Assembly: GCA_018659585.1 (NCBI GenBank)
Contig: JABJMC010000016.1
Span: 1 to 52,894 of the forward strand
Source of the DNA: Candidatus Peregrinibacteria bacterium
GTDB lineage: Bacteria > Patescibacteriota > Gracilibacteria > UBA1369 > UBA12473
Direction: 5' to 3'
Length of the DNA: 52,894 nt
Shown here piece after piece: positions 22,510 through 31,452 of the stretch. Within the stretch, counting starts at the first letter, position 1. Every line of letters begins with the position of its first letter. The notes beneath the pieces were generated by a model. That model made no database searches and was not told where the DNA came from. It was given only the letters and a program-made list of their open reading frames with translations. The position numbers were made by a program, and so were the translations under genes.

Positions 22510-22797
22510 TTAATCTCTTAATTCACGAATAAGCTTAACAGCGTCTAATCCTCCTTTTTTAATGATAAATTCTTCTGGAGGGTTTATAAAAAAATCAGCT
22601 CCGAAAGGATAATCGTCTTTAGGAACGGAGGTAGTTTTTTGACGTTTTTCAAAAGTTTCAATACTCATCACAACTAATTTGGGTTGTGATCGGGAAAAAA
22701 CAATAATAGGACTATCGCTGGTGTCTATTTCGTCTAAGACATCGTTCATATGATGGCGCAAATCCGATATTTTGAGTGTGTTTCGGGATATGTACAT
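22510..22797 (-). CDS. Phd/YefM-type antitoxin
   Basis: 95 residues with the Phd fold pattern: an N-terminal KISDLRHHMNDVLDEI helix, then SPIIVFSRSQPKLVVMSIETFEK, and a longer polar tail ending in a predicted toxin-binding helix. It precedes the PIN toxin by 2 bases. A 13-base palindrome lies just upstream (22809-22821), fitting autoregulation. Confidence 0.83.
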   Translation of the reverse strand: MYISRNTLKISDLRHHMNDVLDEIDTSDSPIIVFSRSQPKLVVMSIETFEKRQKTTSVPKDDYPFGADFFINPPEEFIIKKGGLDAVKLIRELRD

Positions 22798-22808
22798 AAA
22801 AGATATTT

Positions 22809-22821
22809 TAAAGTGACTTTA
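22809..22821. promoter_or_regulatory. Palindromic operator of the Phd-PIN operon
   Basis: TAAAGT-G-ACTTTA, a perfect 13-base palindrome 12 bases before the antitoxin start. A minus-strand TGtTACAAT extended -10 lies immediately upstream of it. Confidence 0.5.
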
Positions 22822-22862
22822 TTGTAACATTTATAAAAAGGAAGGTCAATTAAGGGCATCTA

Positions 22863-22890
22863 TTGACTTATTTATTAAATCTGTTAAGAT
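22863..22890 (+). promoter_or_regulatory. Promoter of the small-ORF/23105 operon
   Basis: TTGACT (22863-22868), 16 bases, TAAGAT (22885-22890) with TG two bases upstream. It favours the ATG at 22914 over the earlier in-frame start. Confidence 0.55.
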
Positions 22891-22913
22891 ATAAACCTTT
22901 TACAAATTCTATT

Positions 22914-23105
22914 ATGACTCCAGCACACTATCGTTACATGGCTTTGATTGATTTGCGTTTGCGCGCCGAGCTAACTATGAGTGCCTTAAATTTGGTGTGT
23001 TCAAGCGAGTCCCCACAAAATTTCATTGAAAAATCGCGTTATTTAAGGTTAAACTTGTTTAACGAAATTGTTGATCATTTAATTTGTAAATATCGCGTAA
23101 AATAA
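22914..23105 (+). CDS. Small hypothetical protein
   Basis: 63 residues: MTPAHYRYMALIDLRLRAE start, helical and amphipathic, no recognised domain or membrane segment. It lies directly behind a good promoter, and its TAA overlaps the next ATG (TAATG), so it is translationally coupled to the 289-residue unknown gene. That arrangement supports it being real despite its size. Confidence 0.6.
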   Translation: MTPAHYRYMALIDLRLRAELTMSALNLVCSSESPQNFIEKSRYLRLNLFNEIVDHLICKYRVK

Positions 23106-23974
23106 TGGATGAAGTTGTTGATTTAAGTAAACACCGATTAGATGCAGCCCGAGCTGAGGCGTCTTTTTCAGTTGAGAGAGAAGAGTTATGCCAACTTGAT
23201 CTTATGGAAGATCCTCGTGTGAATGTTTGTTTAGAAACTTGGAAGGGTTCAGCTCAGGGAAATTTGGGTCGGTTTTTGTTTGATTTAGCTAGTAGAGGGC
23301 CTGGCGGAATTTATTCTCAAGTGTTTTTAAATCCAAGTTCAGATTTCACGACATATGGGTTAAAAGGTAAATTTAAAGTTAAGGTTTGTTTTTTTGGAGG
23401 AGAATTTCATTTTGCTTTTGAAGATTTAGAGGTTAGTCCGGAAATGGAAACACAGCGTCATTTAGATTGGGCTCGAAATCAAGCGCGTGAAGCTGTTAGA
23501 AAACCAGGTTGTTTAGGAATTGAAATACCAAATATGCATATTGGTGACACGAGAACTCTGAGAGACCTCCCTTTTGTAAAGAGTGATGAGAGAGATTTAG
23601 GTAGTGTAGTTCTAACAAATTTAATACATTCAGCAAGAGAGAGAATAGCGCGTAACAGGAATAATGAGTCGGGAGTTGATCGAGGATTAAGGCTTATCCC
23701 AAATCAGCGAGAAGACTCTAATTTGGTTCAGTTGCGACCTTTTTGTGCTCCAGCGCAGGGTAGTGAGATAGATTTTTTGGATTTGGTGGAGGAGGCAATC
23801 CCTTGTGATGTTTCGAAGGAGGGAGAGCCAGAATCAATGCAGCTTTTTAGAATGGAAATTCCGAGACAAGGATTTTTGAATCAAATCGCAGCGTTAAGTA
23901 GAATTCGAGAAGTTCAAGTTTGCGGAATTCCAGAAACCAGGGGAGGGGATAAAATTGTGGCGTGGACTAATTAG
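23105..23974 (+). CDS. Hypothetical protein
   Basis: 289 residues, soluble, not recognised. It contains a probable alpha/beta region (FKVKVCFFGGEFHFAFEDLEV), an Arg/Asn-rich helical part (ARERIARNRNNE) and six cysteines scattered without a clear metal motif. It is coupled to the 63-residue protein upstream; uvrB follows from its own promoter. Confidence 0.7.
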   Translation: MDEVVDLSKHRLDAARAEASFSVEREELCQLDLMEDPRVNVCLETWKGSAQGNLGRFLFDLASRGPGGIYSQVFLNPSSDFTTYGLKGKFKVKVCFFGGEFHFAFEDLEVSPEMETQRHLDWARNQAREAVRKPGCLGIEIPNMHIGDTRTLRDLPFVKSDERDLGSVVLTNLIHSARERIARNRNNESGVDRGLRLIPNQREDSNLVQLRPFCAPAQGSEIDFLDLVEEAIPCDVSKEGEPESMQLFRMEIPRQGFLNQIAALSRIREVQVCGIPETRGGDKIVAWTN

Positions 23975-23996
23975 GATTTAGTAAGATCCTTTAATC

Positions 23997-24005
23997 TGGT
24001 AGAAT
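23997..24005 (+). promoter_or_regulatory. Extended -10 of uvrB
   Basis: TGgTAGAAT ending 9 bases before the uvrB ATG, so the leader would be absent or one or two bases long. Confidence 0.5.
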
Positions 24006-24014
24006 CTTTTTGTT

Positions 24015-25991
24015 ATGTCGCAAGATTTTCAACTTATTTCGGATTTTGAGCCCAAAGGGGACCAGCCTGCAGCTATCAAGGCTTTGGTTAAAGGTGTAAA
24101 TAATGGAACAAAGTTTCAGACTTTGTTGGGAGCCACAGGAACTGGGAAAACTTTTGTGATTTCAAACTTGATTCAACAGGTTCAAAAACCAACGCTCGTG
24201 GTTGTTCATAACAAGACTTTGGCGGCGCAGCTTTGTACGGAATTTAGGGAGTTTTTCCCAAATAATTCAGTGCATTATTTTGTGTCGTATTATGATTATT
24301 ATCAACCCGAGGCGTACAATCCGACTACAGATACTTTTATCGAAAAAGATGCTTCGATTAATGAGGAAATTAATAAATTTCGACATTCGGCCACTACGAG
24401 TTTGTTAACGCGAAAAGATGTAATTGTTGTGGCTTCGGTTTCTTGTATTTATGGTCTTGGTTCGCCGCAGGAATATTTGGATTTGAGTTTGGAAATTAAG
24501 GCTGGGCAGGAGATTCCGCGGGATCGATTATTGCGGAAATTAACAGATTTGCAGTACATTCGTTCGCAGAATGATTTTAATCAGGGTATGTTTCATGTTT
24601 TGGGTGATACGGTAGAGATTTTTCCACCGAGTTCGGATTCAGTTTATCGGTTAGAATTTTTTGGAGATGAGATTGAACGGATTTCCGAAGTGGATCCTTT
24701 TACGGGTGAACTTTTTAATGAATTAGAAAAGATTTTAGTATTCCCAGCTAAGCATAGTGTGACCACTCCGGATAAGATTGAAAAGGCAGAGGATGGGATT
24801 CGAAAAGAATTAAAAGAACGGTATGACCAATTAATTAAGATGGGTAAAAACTTGGAGGCAGAAAGATTGAAAACGCGCACAGAATATGATTTAGAAATTT
24901 TGAAGGAAACGGGGTTTTGTCAGGGAATTGAAAACTACACACGCTACTTGAATGATATAAAAGCAGGTGAGCCGTCAGCGGTGTTGTTAGACTTTTTCCC
25001 AGATGATTTTTTGGTGGTAATTGATGAGTCGCATATGACTATTCCGCAAATTGGGGCCATGCATAGTGGGAACTACAGTCGCAAAAATACTTTGGTGGAA
25101 TATGGGTTTAGATTGCCTTCAGCGCACGATAATCGTCCGCTTAAATTTGAAGAATTTGAAAATTACATGAATCAGGCAATTTTTGTATCAGCCACTCCTG
25201 GAAAGTACGAGGCTGAGTATGTAAAAAAGAAGGACATTGTGCAGCAAATTATTCGACCGACAGGGTTATTGGATCCGGAAATTTCAGTGCGTCCGACTTC
25301 GGGACAAGTTTTGGATTTATTAGAGGAAATTAATAAACGAACCGCGAATAAAGAACGAACACTGGTTACAACTTTGACGAAAAGATCAGCTGAAGATTTA
25401 ACAGAATTTATGAGGGAAAAGGGAGTGCGGGTGCAGTATTTGCATTCGGATGTAGATACCATGGAGCGGATTGAAATTTTGCGTGATTTGCGGTTGGGAG
25501 AATTTGATGTTTTGGTGGGAATTAACTTGCTTAGAGAGGGATTGGATTTACCAGAGGTTTCGTTAATTGCGATCTTGGATGCTGATAAGCAGGGATTTTT
25601 ACGGTCAACAACGGCGTTGATTCAGACTATTGGGCGCGCCGCCCGTAATGTGAATGGCACGGTGATTATGTATGGCGATAGAGAAACTGATGCCATGAAA
25701 GCGGCTATATTTGAGACGAATCGGCGGCGCGCCATTCAACATGCGCATAATAAAAAACACGGGATTACTCCGGAAACAATTGTAAAAGCAGTTAAAGATT
25801 TAGGTTTACGCAAAAAAGAAGAAGCCAAGAAGCAAGTCCGTCATTATGACACCAAAAAAGTACCTAAAGAAGAGATTGAAAGACTTATCAAATCCCTTAA
25901 CATGGATATGGATATTGCGGCCCAAAACATGGAATTTGAAAAAGCAGCCGAACTCAGAGATGAGATCGACCGCTTAAAAGATGAACTTTAG
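24015..25991 (+). CDS. uvrB: Excinuclease ABC subunit B
   Basis: The damage-verifying helicase-like subunit of nucleotide excision repair. The 658-residue length is normal. Walker A is GATGTGKT at 39-46; the DNA-gripping beta-hairpin region YYDYYQPEAY is at 92-101; DESH is at 337-340; the helicase block ends in QTIGRAARN, and a C-terminal UVR motif (MEFEKAAELRDEIDRL) contacts UvrC. The sequence is intact. uvrA and uvrC are not in the window. Confidence 0.98.
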   Translation: MSQDFQLISDFEPKGDQPAAIKALVKGVNNGTKFQTLLGATGTGKTFVISNLIQQVQKPTLVVVHNKTLAAQLCTEFREFFPNNSVHYFVSYYDYYQPEAYNPTTDTFIEKDASINEEINKFRHSATTSLLTRKDVIVVASVSCIYGLGSPQEYLDLSLEIKAGQEIPRDRLLRKLTDLQYIRSQNDFNQGMFHVLGDTVEIFPPSSDSVYRLEFFGDEIERISEVDPFTGELFNELEKILVFPAKHSVTTPDKIEKAEDGIRKELKERYDQLIKMGKNLEAERLKTRTEYDLEILKETGFCQGIENYTRYLNDIKAGEPSAVLLDFFPDDFLVVIDESHMTIPQIGAMHSGNYSRKNTLVEYGFRLPSAHDNRPLKFEEFENYMNQAIFVSATPGKYEAEYVKKKDIVQQIIRPTGLLDPEISVRPTSGQVLDLLEEINKRTANKERTLVTTLTKRSAEDLTEFMREKGVRVQYLHSDVDTMERIEILRDLRLGEFDVLVGINLLREGLDLPEVSLIAILDADKQGFLRSTTALIQTIGRAARNVNGTVIMYGDRETDAMKAAIFETNRRRAIQHAHNKKHGITPETIVKAVKDLGLRKKEEAKKQVRHYDTKKVPKEEIERLIKSLNMDMDIAAQNMEFEKAAELRDEIDRLKDEL

Positions 25992-25999
25992 TTCTCGAT

Positions 26000-26263
26000 T
26001 TATTGTTCTGGGGTTTCTTGGGCTGGTTTACCGCGTTGCATTCGTGTGCGAACTTTGGTTGCGCCTTCTTGTAAAGCTTCTTCTCCGGCTAATTGTAAAG
26101 TTCCGTCGGGGCCTCCGGATGTTCCTAGTTTTTCTGCTTTGAGAGCAGCAACAGCTAATTCTTCCTCAAGTCCTTTAGCTTCTTCTGAAAGATCTAGAAC
26201 GCCATCTCTCATTCCGGGAGCTTCTTCTCTTTTTGGTTCAGGTGGTGGTGCGCCTTTAGCCAT
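26000..26263 (-). CDS. Small hypothetical Ala/Glu/Pro-rich protein
   Basis: 87 residues on the minus strand, convergent with uvrB (8-base gap). The ends are Pro/Lys/Glu-rich and probably disordered; the middle (LSEEAKGLEEELAVAALKAEKLG) could form an amphipathic helix. No domain is recognised. The opposite-strand frame over the same bases is Ser/Pro-rich and judged a shadow. There is no obvious Shine-Dalgarno site, as is usual here. Confidence 0.5.
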   Translation of the reverse strand: MAKGAPPPEPKREEAPGMRDGVLDLSEEAKGLEEELAVAALKAEKLGTSGGPDGTLQLAGEEALQEGATKVRTRMQRGKPAQETPEQ

Positions 26264-26343
26264 AATGTATGTGGTTAAGTAAGTAATTTTTTGAGAGGAA
26301 TACGATCGTAGCGCAAAGTTTTAATCTTTGTCAAGGTTTTGGG

Positions 26344-26372
26344 TTGTGTTGTTTATGGTTTAGTTTTATAAT
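26344..26372 (+). promoter_or_regulatory. Promoter of the 1296-residue protein gene
   Basis: TTGTGT (26344-26349), 17 bases, TATAAT (26367-26372). It supports the TTG at 26400 as the start codon, with a leader of about 20 nt and no in-frame ATG or GTG between. Confidence 0.6.
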
Positions 26373-26399
26373 TACTCTCCTTTAAATAACCTCGTAGCT

Positions 26400-29300
26400 T
26401 TGCCTGCAGAATTACCTGATAGTGGAGAAATTTTAGAAAAGCCTTCAACCGGTCCTCGTTCAGTACATTTGGATACGGAAATTTGGGAGGCGCAACCTGA
26501 GGATTCGGGAAGAGAGCACCCTCATCAGGCTATTTTGGGATTGGTTCCTGGTCATATGCAGTCATTGCAGGGGCCAATTTTGTCAGCGATTGATGGTGAA
26601 GATGAGGTTGATAGGTTGGAATTGCAGCTTTTTGCGGCTTCTGATGATGAAGCTCAAGACATGGCGGCTTGTGATAGTGATGGTTTGAGTGGAGTGCAGT
26701 TGGCGGTTCGTTATGTTCTGATGCCTGACCCAAGAATAGGTGATGTGTTAACACTTTCTATTAATGACCAGGAGCAAATGGCTCTTGAGAAAACTCTTTT
26801 TGAAAGATTTGGGACTGAGCCAGTGATGACAATGATTGCGACTGGAGATGAAGTTAAAGAGAAAATAAAAGTTATGGTGCGGGCTTATTATGATACTTCG
26901 GAGAATGCTCGTAATAGGGGAAGTACGCATAAAGAAGGGTTACATATTTTTTCTGATCGACCGGTTTTGCAGGAACGAGTTGAGGCTATGCGACAATTAC
27001 GTGGAAGAATTTTTCATGAAGATGAAACCTTTTTATCACCTAGTCCGAAGAATTATTTTACAGGAGTGGCGGAAGAAAGAGCAGCTTATTGGGAATCTAA
27101 GGCTTGGATTGAACCCTTGCAGAACCTTGGGTTAAAAGAAGCAGATAAAGATGTCCAATTGGGAGCCTCAGAACAAGAGCCTCAAGAAGAGGATGTCCCT
27201 TTTGCTGTTGGACATTTGTCGGAATTAGCGCGGCGTTTAGTGATGGAAAAAATTGATATTCGGCCGATTGAAGAAAGATTGCTAGCTGAGGATGATAAAT
27301 TATTAAACAGGTTGCAAGCTAGGGGTGTTTTAGCCAAAACTGCTCCGAGACCAATTGAATCAAGTCAGGTGAAAGTATTAGAGCGCACATGGGAGTTAGA
27401 TGGTTTAGAAATTAGAAACTTAGTGGATTTATTAAATGGTCGTAATCCTGGAGATGCTGATAAAGAACAAGCTTATTTAGAATTAATTAGGAAAATGGCG
27501 AGTTTGGTGCACGCTGAACATGAAACAACCAAAAGGGGACAAATATTAAGGGTTCCTAAAGATGACACAAGAGTTACTCGTTATCGTGAAAAAATGAGAC
27601 CTTCGGACGTGGGAGTATTTAATTTAGCTCCACAACAGGGTCCTTATCGAACGATTTTCCCGGTTTTTGAAAAAATGTTAAACCAAGTGGGTATAGATGT
27701 ACGAAGTTTAAGAGAAAGGATAGATGTTTTAGGGGAAGATGTTTGGGCCCGGGCGAGTCGACAGGGAGTATTAGACGCTGATGCGGCGCAGACTTTTGAG
27801 GTGGTCCCATTACATTATTTAGAGCCATTGCGAACAGCTCCTTGGTCTTTGGGAGATGATAAAATTGAAATTTTGTGTAGTTTCTTAAATGGGCAAGTGC
27901 CTAACCCAGTTGATCTTTTAGAAAATTTGCTTGTAGAGTTGTTTGTTCGTTATCAAGAATTAGTAGGCGCACCAGCTTTTGTGGTGTTGGATTTGCATCA
28001 GGCTGCTTCTATGGATGAGGAAAGCAGACGTTTAATGGAGCGTGTTAAAGAACAGCCTCGGGCTCAGAGTCAGCCTTTGATTGTGACGGCAGTTCCTTAT
28101 CCTGGTGAAAATAAGGCGGTAGGAATGAATGTTTTGGAGCATCAGTTAGAAACTGCTTTACAGATGCCTGGTTGGAAAATGGATAGACTAAAAGCAATTG
28201 AAAAATGGAGTACTATTATTGGTCAGCAGCAAAACCATCGGGAAGCGTTAGAAGTTTTGCAAAGAGTTATGAGGCGCGAACAGGTCTTGAGTGTTTTAAG
28301 AAAAATTGAAGGAGCTGGAGAACCGCATGTCTTACAAAGAGGACAAGGAGATGTGGCGGAATTATTGCCGCTTGTTAGAAATAGCTCGGATAGCCGGGCT
28401 AAGACTATTAAAGAAAGGTTAACTGCTCTTAGAGATGCCTCGGAACAAATAACATTAACAGCAGACGATATATCATATTTGCGAGGGGTGGCGACCCGGA
28501 GTTTAACGGGGGATTTATTAGGGATAGCGAAAGGTTTAGTTGATACAAGATCGCAATTAGATGAGGCTGTTGATGATGAAGAAAGAGAGCAAAAATTACT
28601 TAAATTAAGAACATCAGATAGGTTCTTCTTAGTTGCTTTATTGCCTGGTCTGGTAGAACAAGGAAGGATGGCGGCGGCTGATACGGATCCAGCTTCAGCT
28701 AAGTATGCTGTGGAATTAGGAAAAGAAGTTATTAGTCTCCTAAAACTAGGAATTGGGGATAAAGGTTTTTCAAAAGAAGAAGCAGCTATGGTGCGTGAGT
28801 TGGCAAAATTAAATGATTCTTTATTAATGATGTTTTGTGATTATTACGCAGCGCACGGACGAGAGGAATCCAGCGAAGATGTTTGGGCTCGTATTTATGA
28901 AGCTTTGAAAGATTATTATAAGTTACAAGGGGCTCATTTGTTAGCTCGAATTGAGTATGAAGAGCAGGATATTTGGGAAGTAGCCTTGAATTTAGGACGA
29001 AGAATTTGGCCCTGGGCGCAAGCTGTAGAACCAAAATTAGTAATGGGTTGTTCTTGGGAGAGATTTGAGAAAGAAATGGATGATATTGAGGCTGACGAGG
29101 ATACTTGTTTAGAATTAGATTTAAGTGAAAAATGTTCTTTAGGTGCTTCTCCAGCTGCAATTTACGCCTTAGCGCAACGTAGTCACTGGAAGGGAGAAGA
29201 GTCATATCATTTAGTTGTTTATTTGGCTCAGAAATTATATTTTGGGGAGTCTAATGTCCCTTATGGTGTTGAGTTTAGAAATAAAGTTACCTCGGATACA

Positions 29301-30290
29301 GCGATGCGAAGATCACGCCTAACAGAAGCAGCTCCAGGGACTTTAACAGGCTTTGCGCCGGTGGTTTACGAAGATGATGATCGGTTGTGTTTAGAGGTAG
29401 TGCGATTGGGGATGCAGGCGGCACACCAAATTCTAAAAGGTTTATATGCCAAAAAGAAAGCACATACCAGTAATAAAGAGCCTATCCCGGAGGAGCTACG
29501 AGAAGAAATTGAGGAAGCCGAGAGAAACTATAAAGAAATGGCTGGTAAATATCGTTTATTAGAAGGATTGGCTGGTTCAACTCAGTCTAGACGTAGACGA
29601 TTTAATGGAGCATCTACCATGGGGATGGTTGCGTTGGAAATAGATGGGGATCCAGATAAAGCGAGTCCTTATTTTGAAAGGGCAGAGGCGACCTTGATCG
29701 ATGAAGATGGAGATCCTCTCCCGGGTAAGGTTGTTGATTATAGGCGAGCTCTTCATATGCGTGGTGAAGTATGGCGTAGTTTAGCGGAGGGGTTTTGGAC
29801 AGAAATAGAGCGTGAAGGAGCTGAAGAGCCATCAGCGGAAATAGTGATGAAGACTTGTTCTCGAGTGGCGACTTCATTGGCGATTGAGCAGGATATTTTG
29901 CGACGTGAAGGGCGTGACATGGAAAATGCGACTGAATATAAAATGACTTACTTTGAAGGGTTAGTGATGGCTACTGCGTTATTAACTAGGTTTGGCGATA
30001 AGGTTCAATGGAGAGAAATGCCTCCTGTTAGAATGGGTAATCGGGAAATTCCAGTAGATCAAGTTTTGCCAGCAGATTATGAGGATCTTTTACTGGCCGC
30101 TTCTCGTGATGGAATTACAGCTATGCGTGAGCAATGTAAGGCTTCTCCGCGTTTAATGGTATACGTGCCGATGTTTGCTAATTATGCGCGTAGTTTTGCT
30201 GAACGGGCGCCAGAAAGTGAAGCTTTACAGTCTGTAGCTCGGCATTGGATTGAATTTGATGAGGAAATAAATGGTGGTGCTGAAGAATAA
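26400..30290 (+). CDS. Giant hypothetical protein with internal duplication
   Basis: 1296 residues, acidic, no signal peptide or membrane segment, so presumably cytoplasmic. No catalytic motif is recognised. Two parts resemble each other: about 268-371 and 416-523, sharing IDIRPIEERL / IDVRSLRERI, ARGVLAKT / RQGVLDAD and WELDGLEIRNLVDLLNG / WSLGDDKIEILCSFLNG, offset by roughly 150 residues. The C-terminal half is strongly helical, and the stretch near YRRALHMRGEVWRSLAEGFW looks like tetratricopeptide-type helices. A scaffold role is possible. The start is TTG, chosen from the promoter position. It has its own promoter and a terminator-like hairpin after it. Confidence 0.8.
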   Translation: MPAELPDSGEILEKPSTGPRSVHLDTEIWEAQPEDSGREHPHQAILGLVPGHMQSLQGPILSAIDGEDEVDRLELQLFAASDDEAQDMAACDSDGLSGVQLAVRYVLMPDPRIGDVLTLSINDQEQMALEKTLFERFGTEPVMTMIATGDEVKEKIKVMVRAYYDTSENARNRGSTHKEGLHIFSDRPVLQERVEAMRQLRGRIFHEDETFLSPSPKNYFTGVAEERAAYWESKAWIEPLQNLGLKEADKDVQLGASEQEPQEEDVPFAVGHLSELARRLVMEKIDIRPIEERLLAEDDKLLNRLQARGVLAKTAPRPIESSQVKVLERTWELDGLEIRNLVDLLNGRNPGDADKEQAYLELIRKMASLVHAEHETTKRGQILRVPKDDTRVTRYREKMRPSDVGVFNLAPQQGPYRTIFPVFEKMLNQVGIDVRSLRERIDVLGEDVWARASRQGVLDADAAQTFEVVPLHYLEPLRTAPWSLGDDKIEILCSFLNGQVPNPVDLLENLLVELFVRYQELVGAPAFVVLDLHQAASMDEESRRLMERVKEQPRAQSQPLIVTAVPYPGENKAVGMNVLEHQLETALQMPGWKMDRLKAIEKWSTIIGQQQNHREALEVLQRVMRREQVLSVLRKIEGAGEPHVLQRGQGDVAELLPLVRNSSDSRAKTIKERLTALRDASEQITLTADDISYLRGVATRSLTGDLLGIAKGLVDTRSQLDEAVDDEEREQKLLKLRTSDRFFLVALLPGLVEQGRMAAADTDPASAKYAVELGKEVISLLKLGIGDKGFSKEEAAMVRELAKLNDSLLMMFCDYYAAHGREESSEDVWARIYEALKDYYKLQGAHLLARIEYEEQDIWEVALNLGRRIWPWAQAVEPKLVMGCSWERFEKEMDDIEADEDTCLELDLSEKCSLGASPAAIYALAQRSHWKGEESYHLVVYLAQKLYFGESNVPYGVEFRNKVTSDTAMRRSRLTEAAPGTLTGFAPVVYEDDDRLCLEVVRLGMQAAHQILKGLYAKKKAHTSNKEPIPEELREEIEEAERNYKEMAGKYRLLEGLAGSTQSRRRRFNGASTMGMVALEIDGDPDKASPYFERAEATLIDEDGDPLPGKVVDYRRALHMRGEVWRSLAEGFWTEIEREGAEEPSAEIVMKTCSRVATSLAIEQDILRREGRDMENATEYKMTYFEGLVMATALLTRFGDKVQWREMPPVRMGNREIPVDQVLPADYEDLLLAASRDGITAMREQCKASPRLMVYVPMFANYARSFAERAPESEALQSVARHWIEFDEEINGGAEE

Positions 30291-30297
30291 TAAAAAT

Positions 30298-30347
30298 CCT
30301 CCCCCTAAATTGGTTAACAAATCAGGGAGAGGTTTTAGAGTTTTTTT
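30298..30347. terminator. Hairpin between convergent genes
   Basis: CCTCCCC (from 30298) pairs with GGGAGAGG (30325-30332) with one bulged A, followed on the plus strand by TTTT and then seven T at 30341-30347. It lies between the ends of the giant gene and the VLFPNN gene. Confidence 0.5.
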
Positions 30348-30359
30348 AACTAGACAGCT

Positions 30360-30656
30360 TTAGTTATTTGGGAAAAGGACGTTGTTTGGAAAAAGAACGT
30401 CATTTACTTGTTCCTGTTCAATGTTGTTGGGGAAAAGTACACCTTGAGAGGCCCCTTCAGTAAGATTGTTAGGGAAAAGAACACCTTCGGAGGTGTCTTC
30501 AGTAACATTATTTGGGAAAAGAACATCGTTACGAAGAATCGTGTTTTCGATGTTTTCTCCAGGTACACCAAGTTTGTAAACTACGGTGACAAGAACGGCT
30601 CCTACGAGAATACCAAGTAGAAAAATAATAGCTGGGTGAAGTTTTAGTTTATCCAT
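30360..30656 (-). CDS. Small membrane protein with VLFPNN repeats
   Basis: 98 residues. A short basic start (MDKLKLHP) leads into one transmembrane segment at about 9-27; the remainder is acidic and polar. VLFPNN occurs five times, at residues 45, 59, 73, 87 and 93; the first four are exactly 14 residues apart, and the last two are back to back at the C-terminus. The spacer residues vary (VTEDTSEG, LTEGASQG, IEQEQVND), so the motif itself appears to be selected. A good promoter lies upstream. No known family is recognised. It may display a binding or processing motif on the cell surface or on the cytoplasmic face. Confidence 0.75.
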   Translation of the reverse strand: MDKLKLHPAIIFLLGILVGAVLVTVVYKLGVPGENIENTILRNDVLFPNNVTEDTSEGVLFPNNLTEGASQGVLFPNNIEQEQVNDVLFPNNVLFPNN

Positions 30657-30686
30657 TTATTTTGGTTTTAAAAATTACTTCATTTA

Positions 30687-30715
30687 ATAATAACATATTT
30701 AATTCAATAAAGCAA
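30687..30715 (-). promoter_or_regulatory. Promoter of the VLFPNN gene
   Basis: On the minus strand: TTGCTT (30715-30710), 17 bases, TATTAT (30692-30687) preceded by TGt (extended -10). The leader is about 25 nt. Confidence 0.6.
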
Positions 30716-30729
30716 GTCTAAATAGCTAA

Positions 30730-30754
30730 TTTAAACCATTGGAAATGGCTTAAA
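30730..30754. terminator. Hairpin after the ATPase operon
   Basis: TTTAAACCATT-GGA-AATGGCTTAAA, an 11-bp stem with one G-T pair and a 3-base loop, about 25 bases past the end of the D-subunit gene. There is no T run, so efficiency is uncertain. Confidence 0.45.
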
Positions 30755-30780
30755 CAAGCGGTTTTTGGCGGTTAAGGCTT

Positions 30781-31407
30781 TTAGGCTTCGTTCTTAGCTT
30801 TTACAATCATAGAAACAATGCGTTCAGAGCGATCGCGCTCTTCTAGATTTTGGCTAATGAACTTAATCGTATCTTCTACATTTGGAATCATTACGTGCTC
30901 AAGAGCATTCACCCGGCGACGAGTTTTTTCAAGTTCGTCAGCCATGCGTTCGGCTTTTTTCTCGGTTTCGGCTAATTGAATTAAAAGTGGCAAAATTTCG
31001 CGTAGAGAAGTAAGGGCAGTGTCCAATTCACCAGAGGTCTCTGTAAAACCATAACTTAGGACATCTCCAACTATGTCAGCTTTGATATCAGCTAGTTTTA
31101 CACTCATTACATTCTTGGTTTCGATATCAAGCTCAACTTTAGTTGTAGGAGCTAAGAGAGCGGTTTCTAGGTACTCTGGGTGAGGGATAACAGCCGAAGC
31201 TAGCAAAAGATTTTGGAAAACTAAACCAAGTTCTTTTTCTACTTCTTTACGAAGTTTTTGCACCTCTCGAATAATGTCCATAAAAGCTTTCATCAAACCT
31301 TCTTGTTTATCCTTGAGCAGCTTGTGACCTTTTTTGGCACGTTGGAGCTTATTTTTAAGCTCTAGTAGCGCCATTTTTGTCGGTTTGTAGCCAGTTAATA
31401 TTGCCAT
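30781..31407 (-). CDS. atpD: V-type ATP synthase subunit D
   Basis: The central-stalk subunit, equivalent to F-type gamma, that couples rotation to the A/B head. The 208-residue protein is a long antiparallel coiled coil with the family start PTKMALLELKNKL and the C-terminal ADELEKTRRRVNALEHVMIPNVEDTIKFI motif. It is the last gene of the operon. The N-terminal MAILTGYKP is typical. Confidence 0.95.
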   Translation of the reverse strand: MAILTGYKPTKMALLELKNKLQRAKKGHKLLKDKQEGLMKAFMDIIREVQKLRKEVEKELGLVFQNLLLASAVIPHPEYLETALLAPTTKVELDIETKNVMSVKLADIKADIVGDVLSYGFTETSGELDTALTSLREILPLLIQLAETEKKAERMADELEKTRRRVNALEHVMIPNVEDTIKFISQNLEERDRSERIVSMIVKAKNEA

Positions 31408-31452
31408 ATAAATTAGGTTTATCGTCCGCTAGACGCGGGACAATCATTAGGA

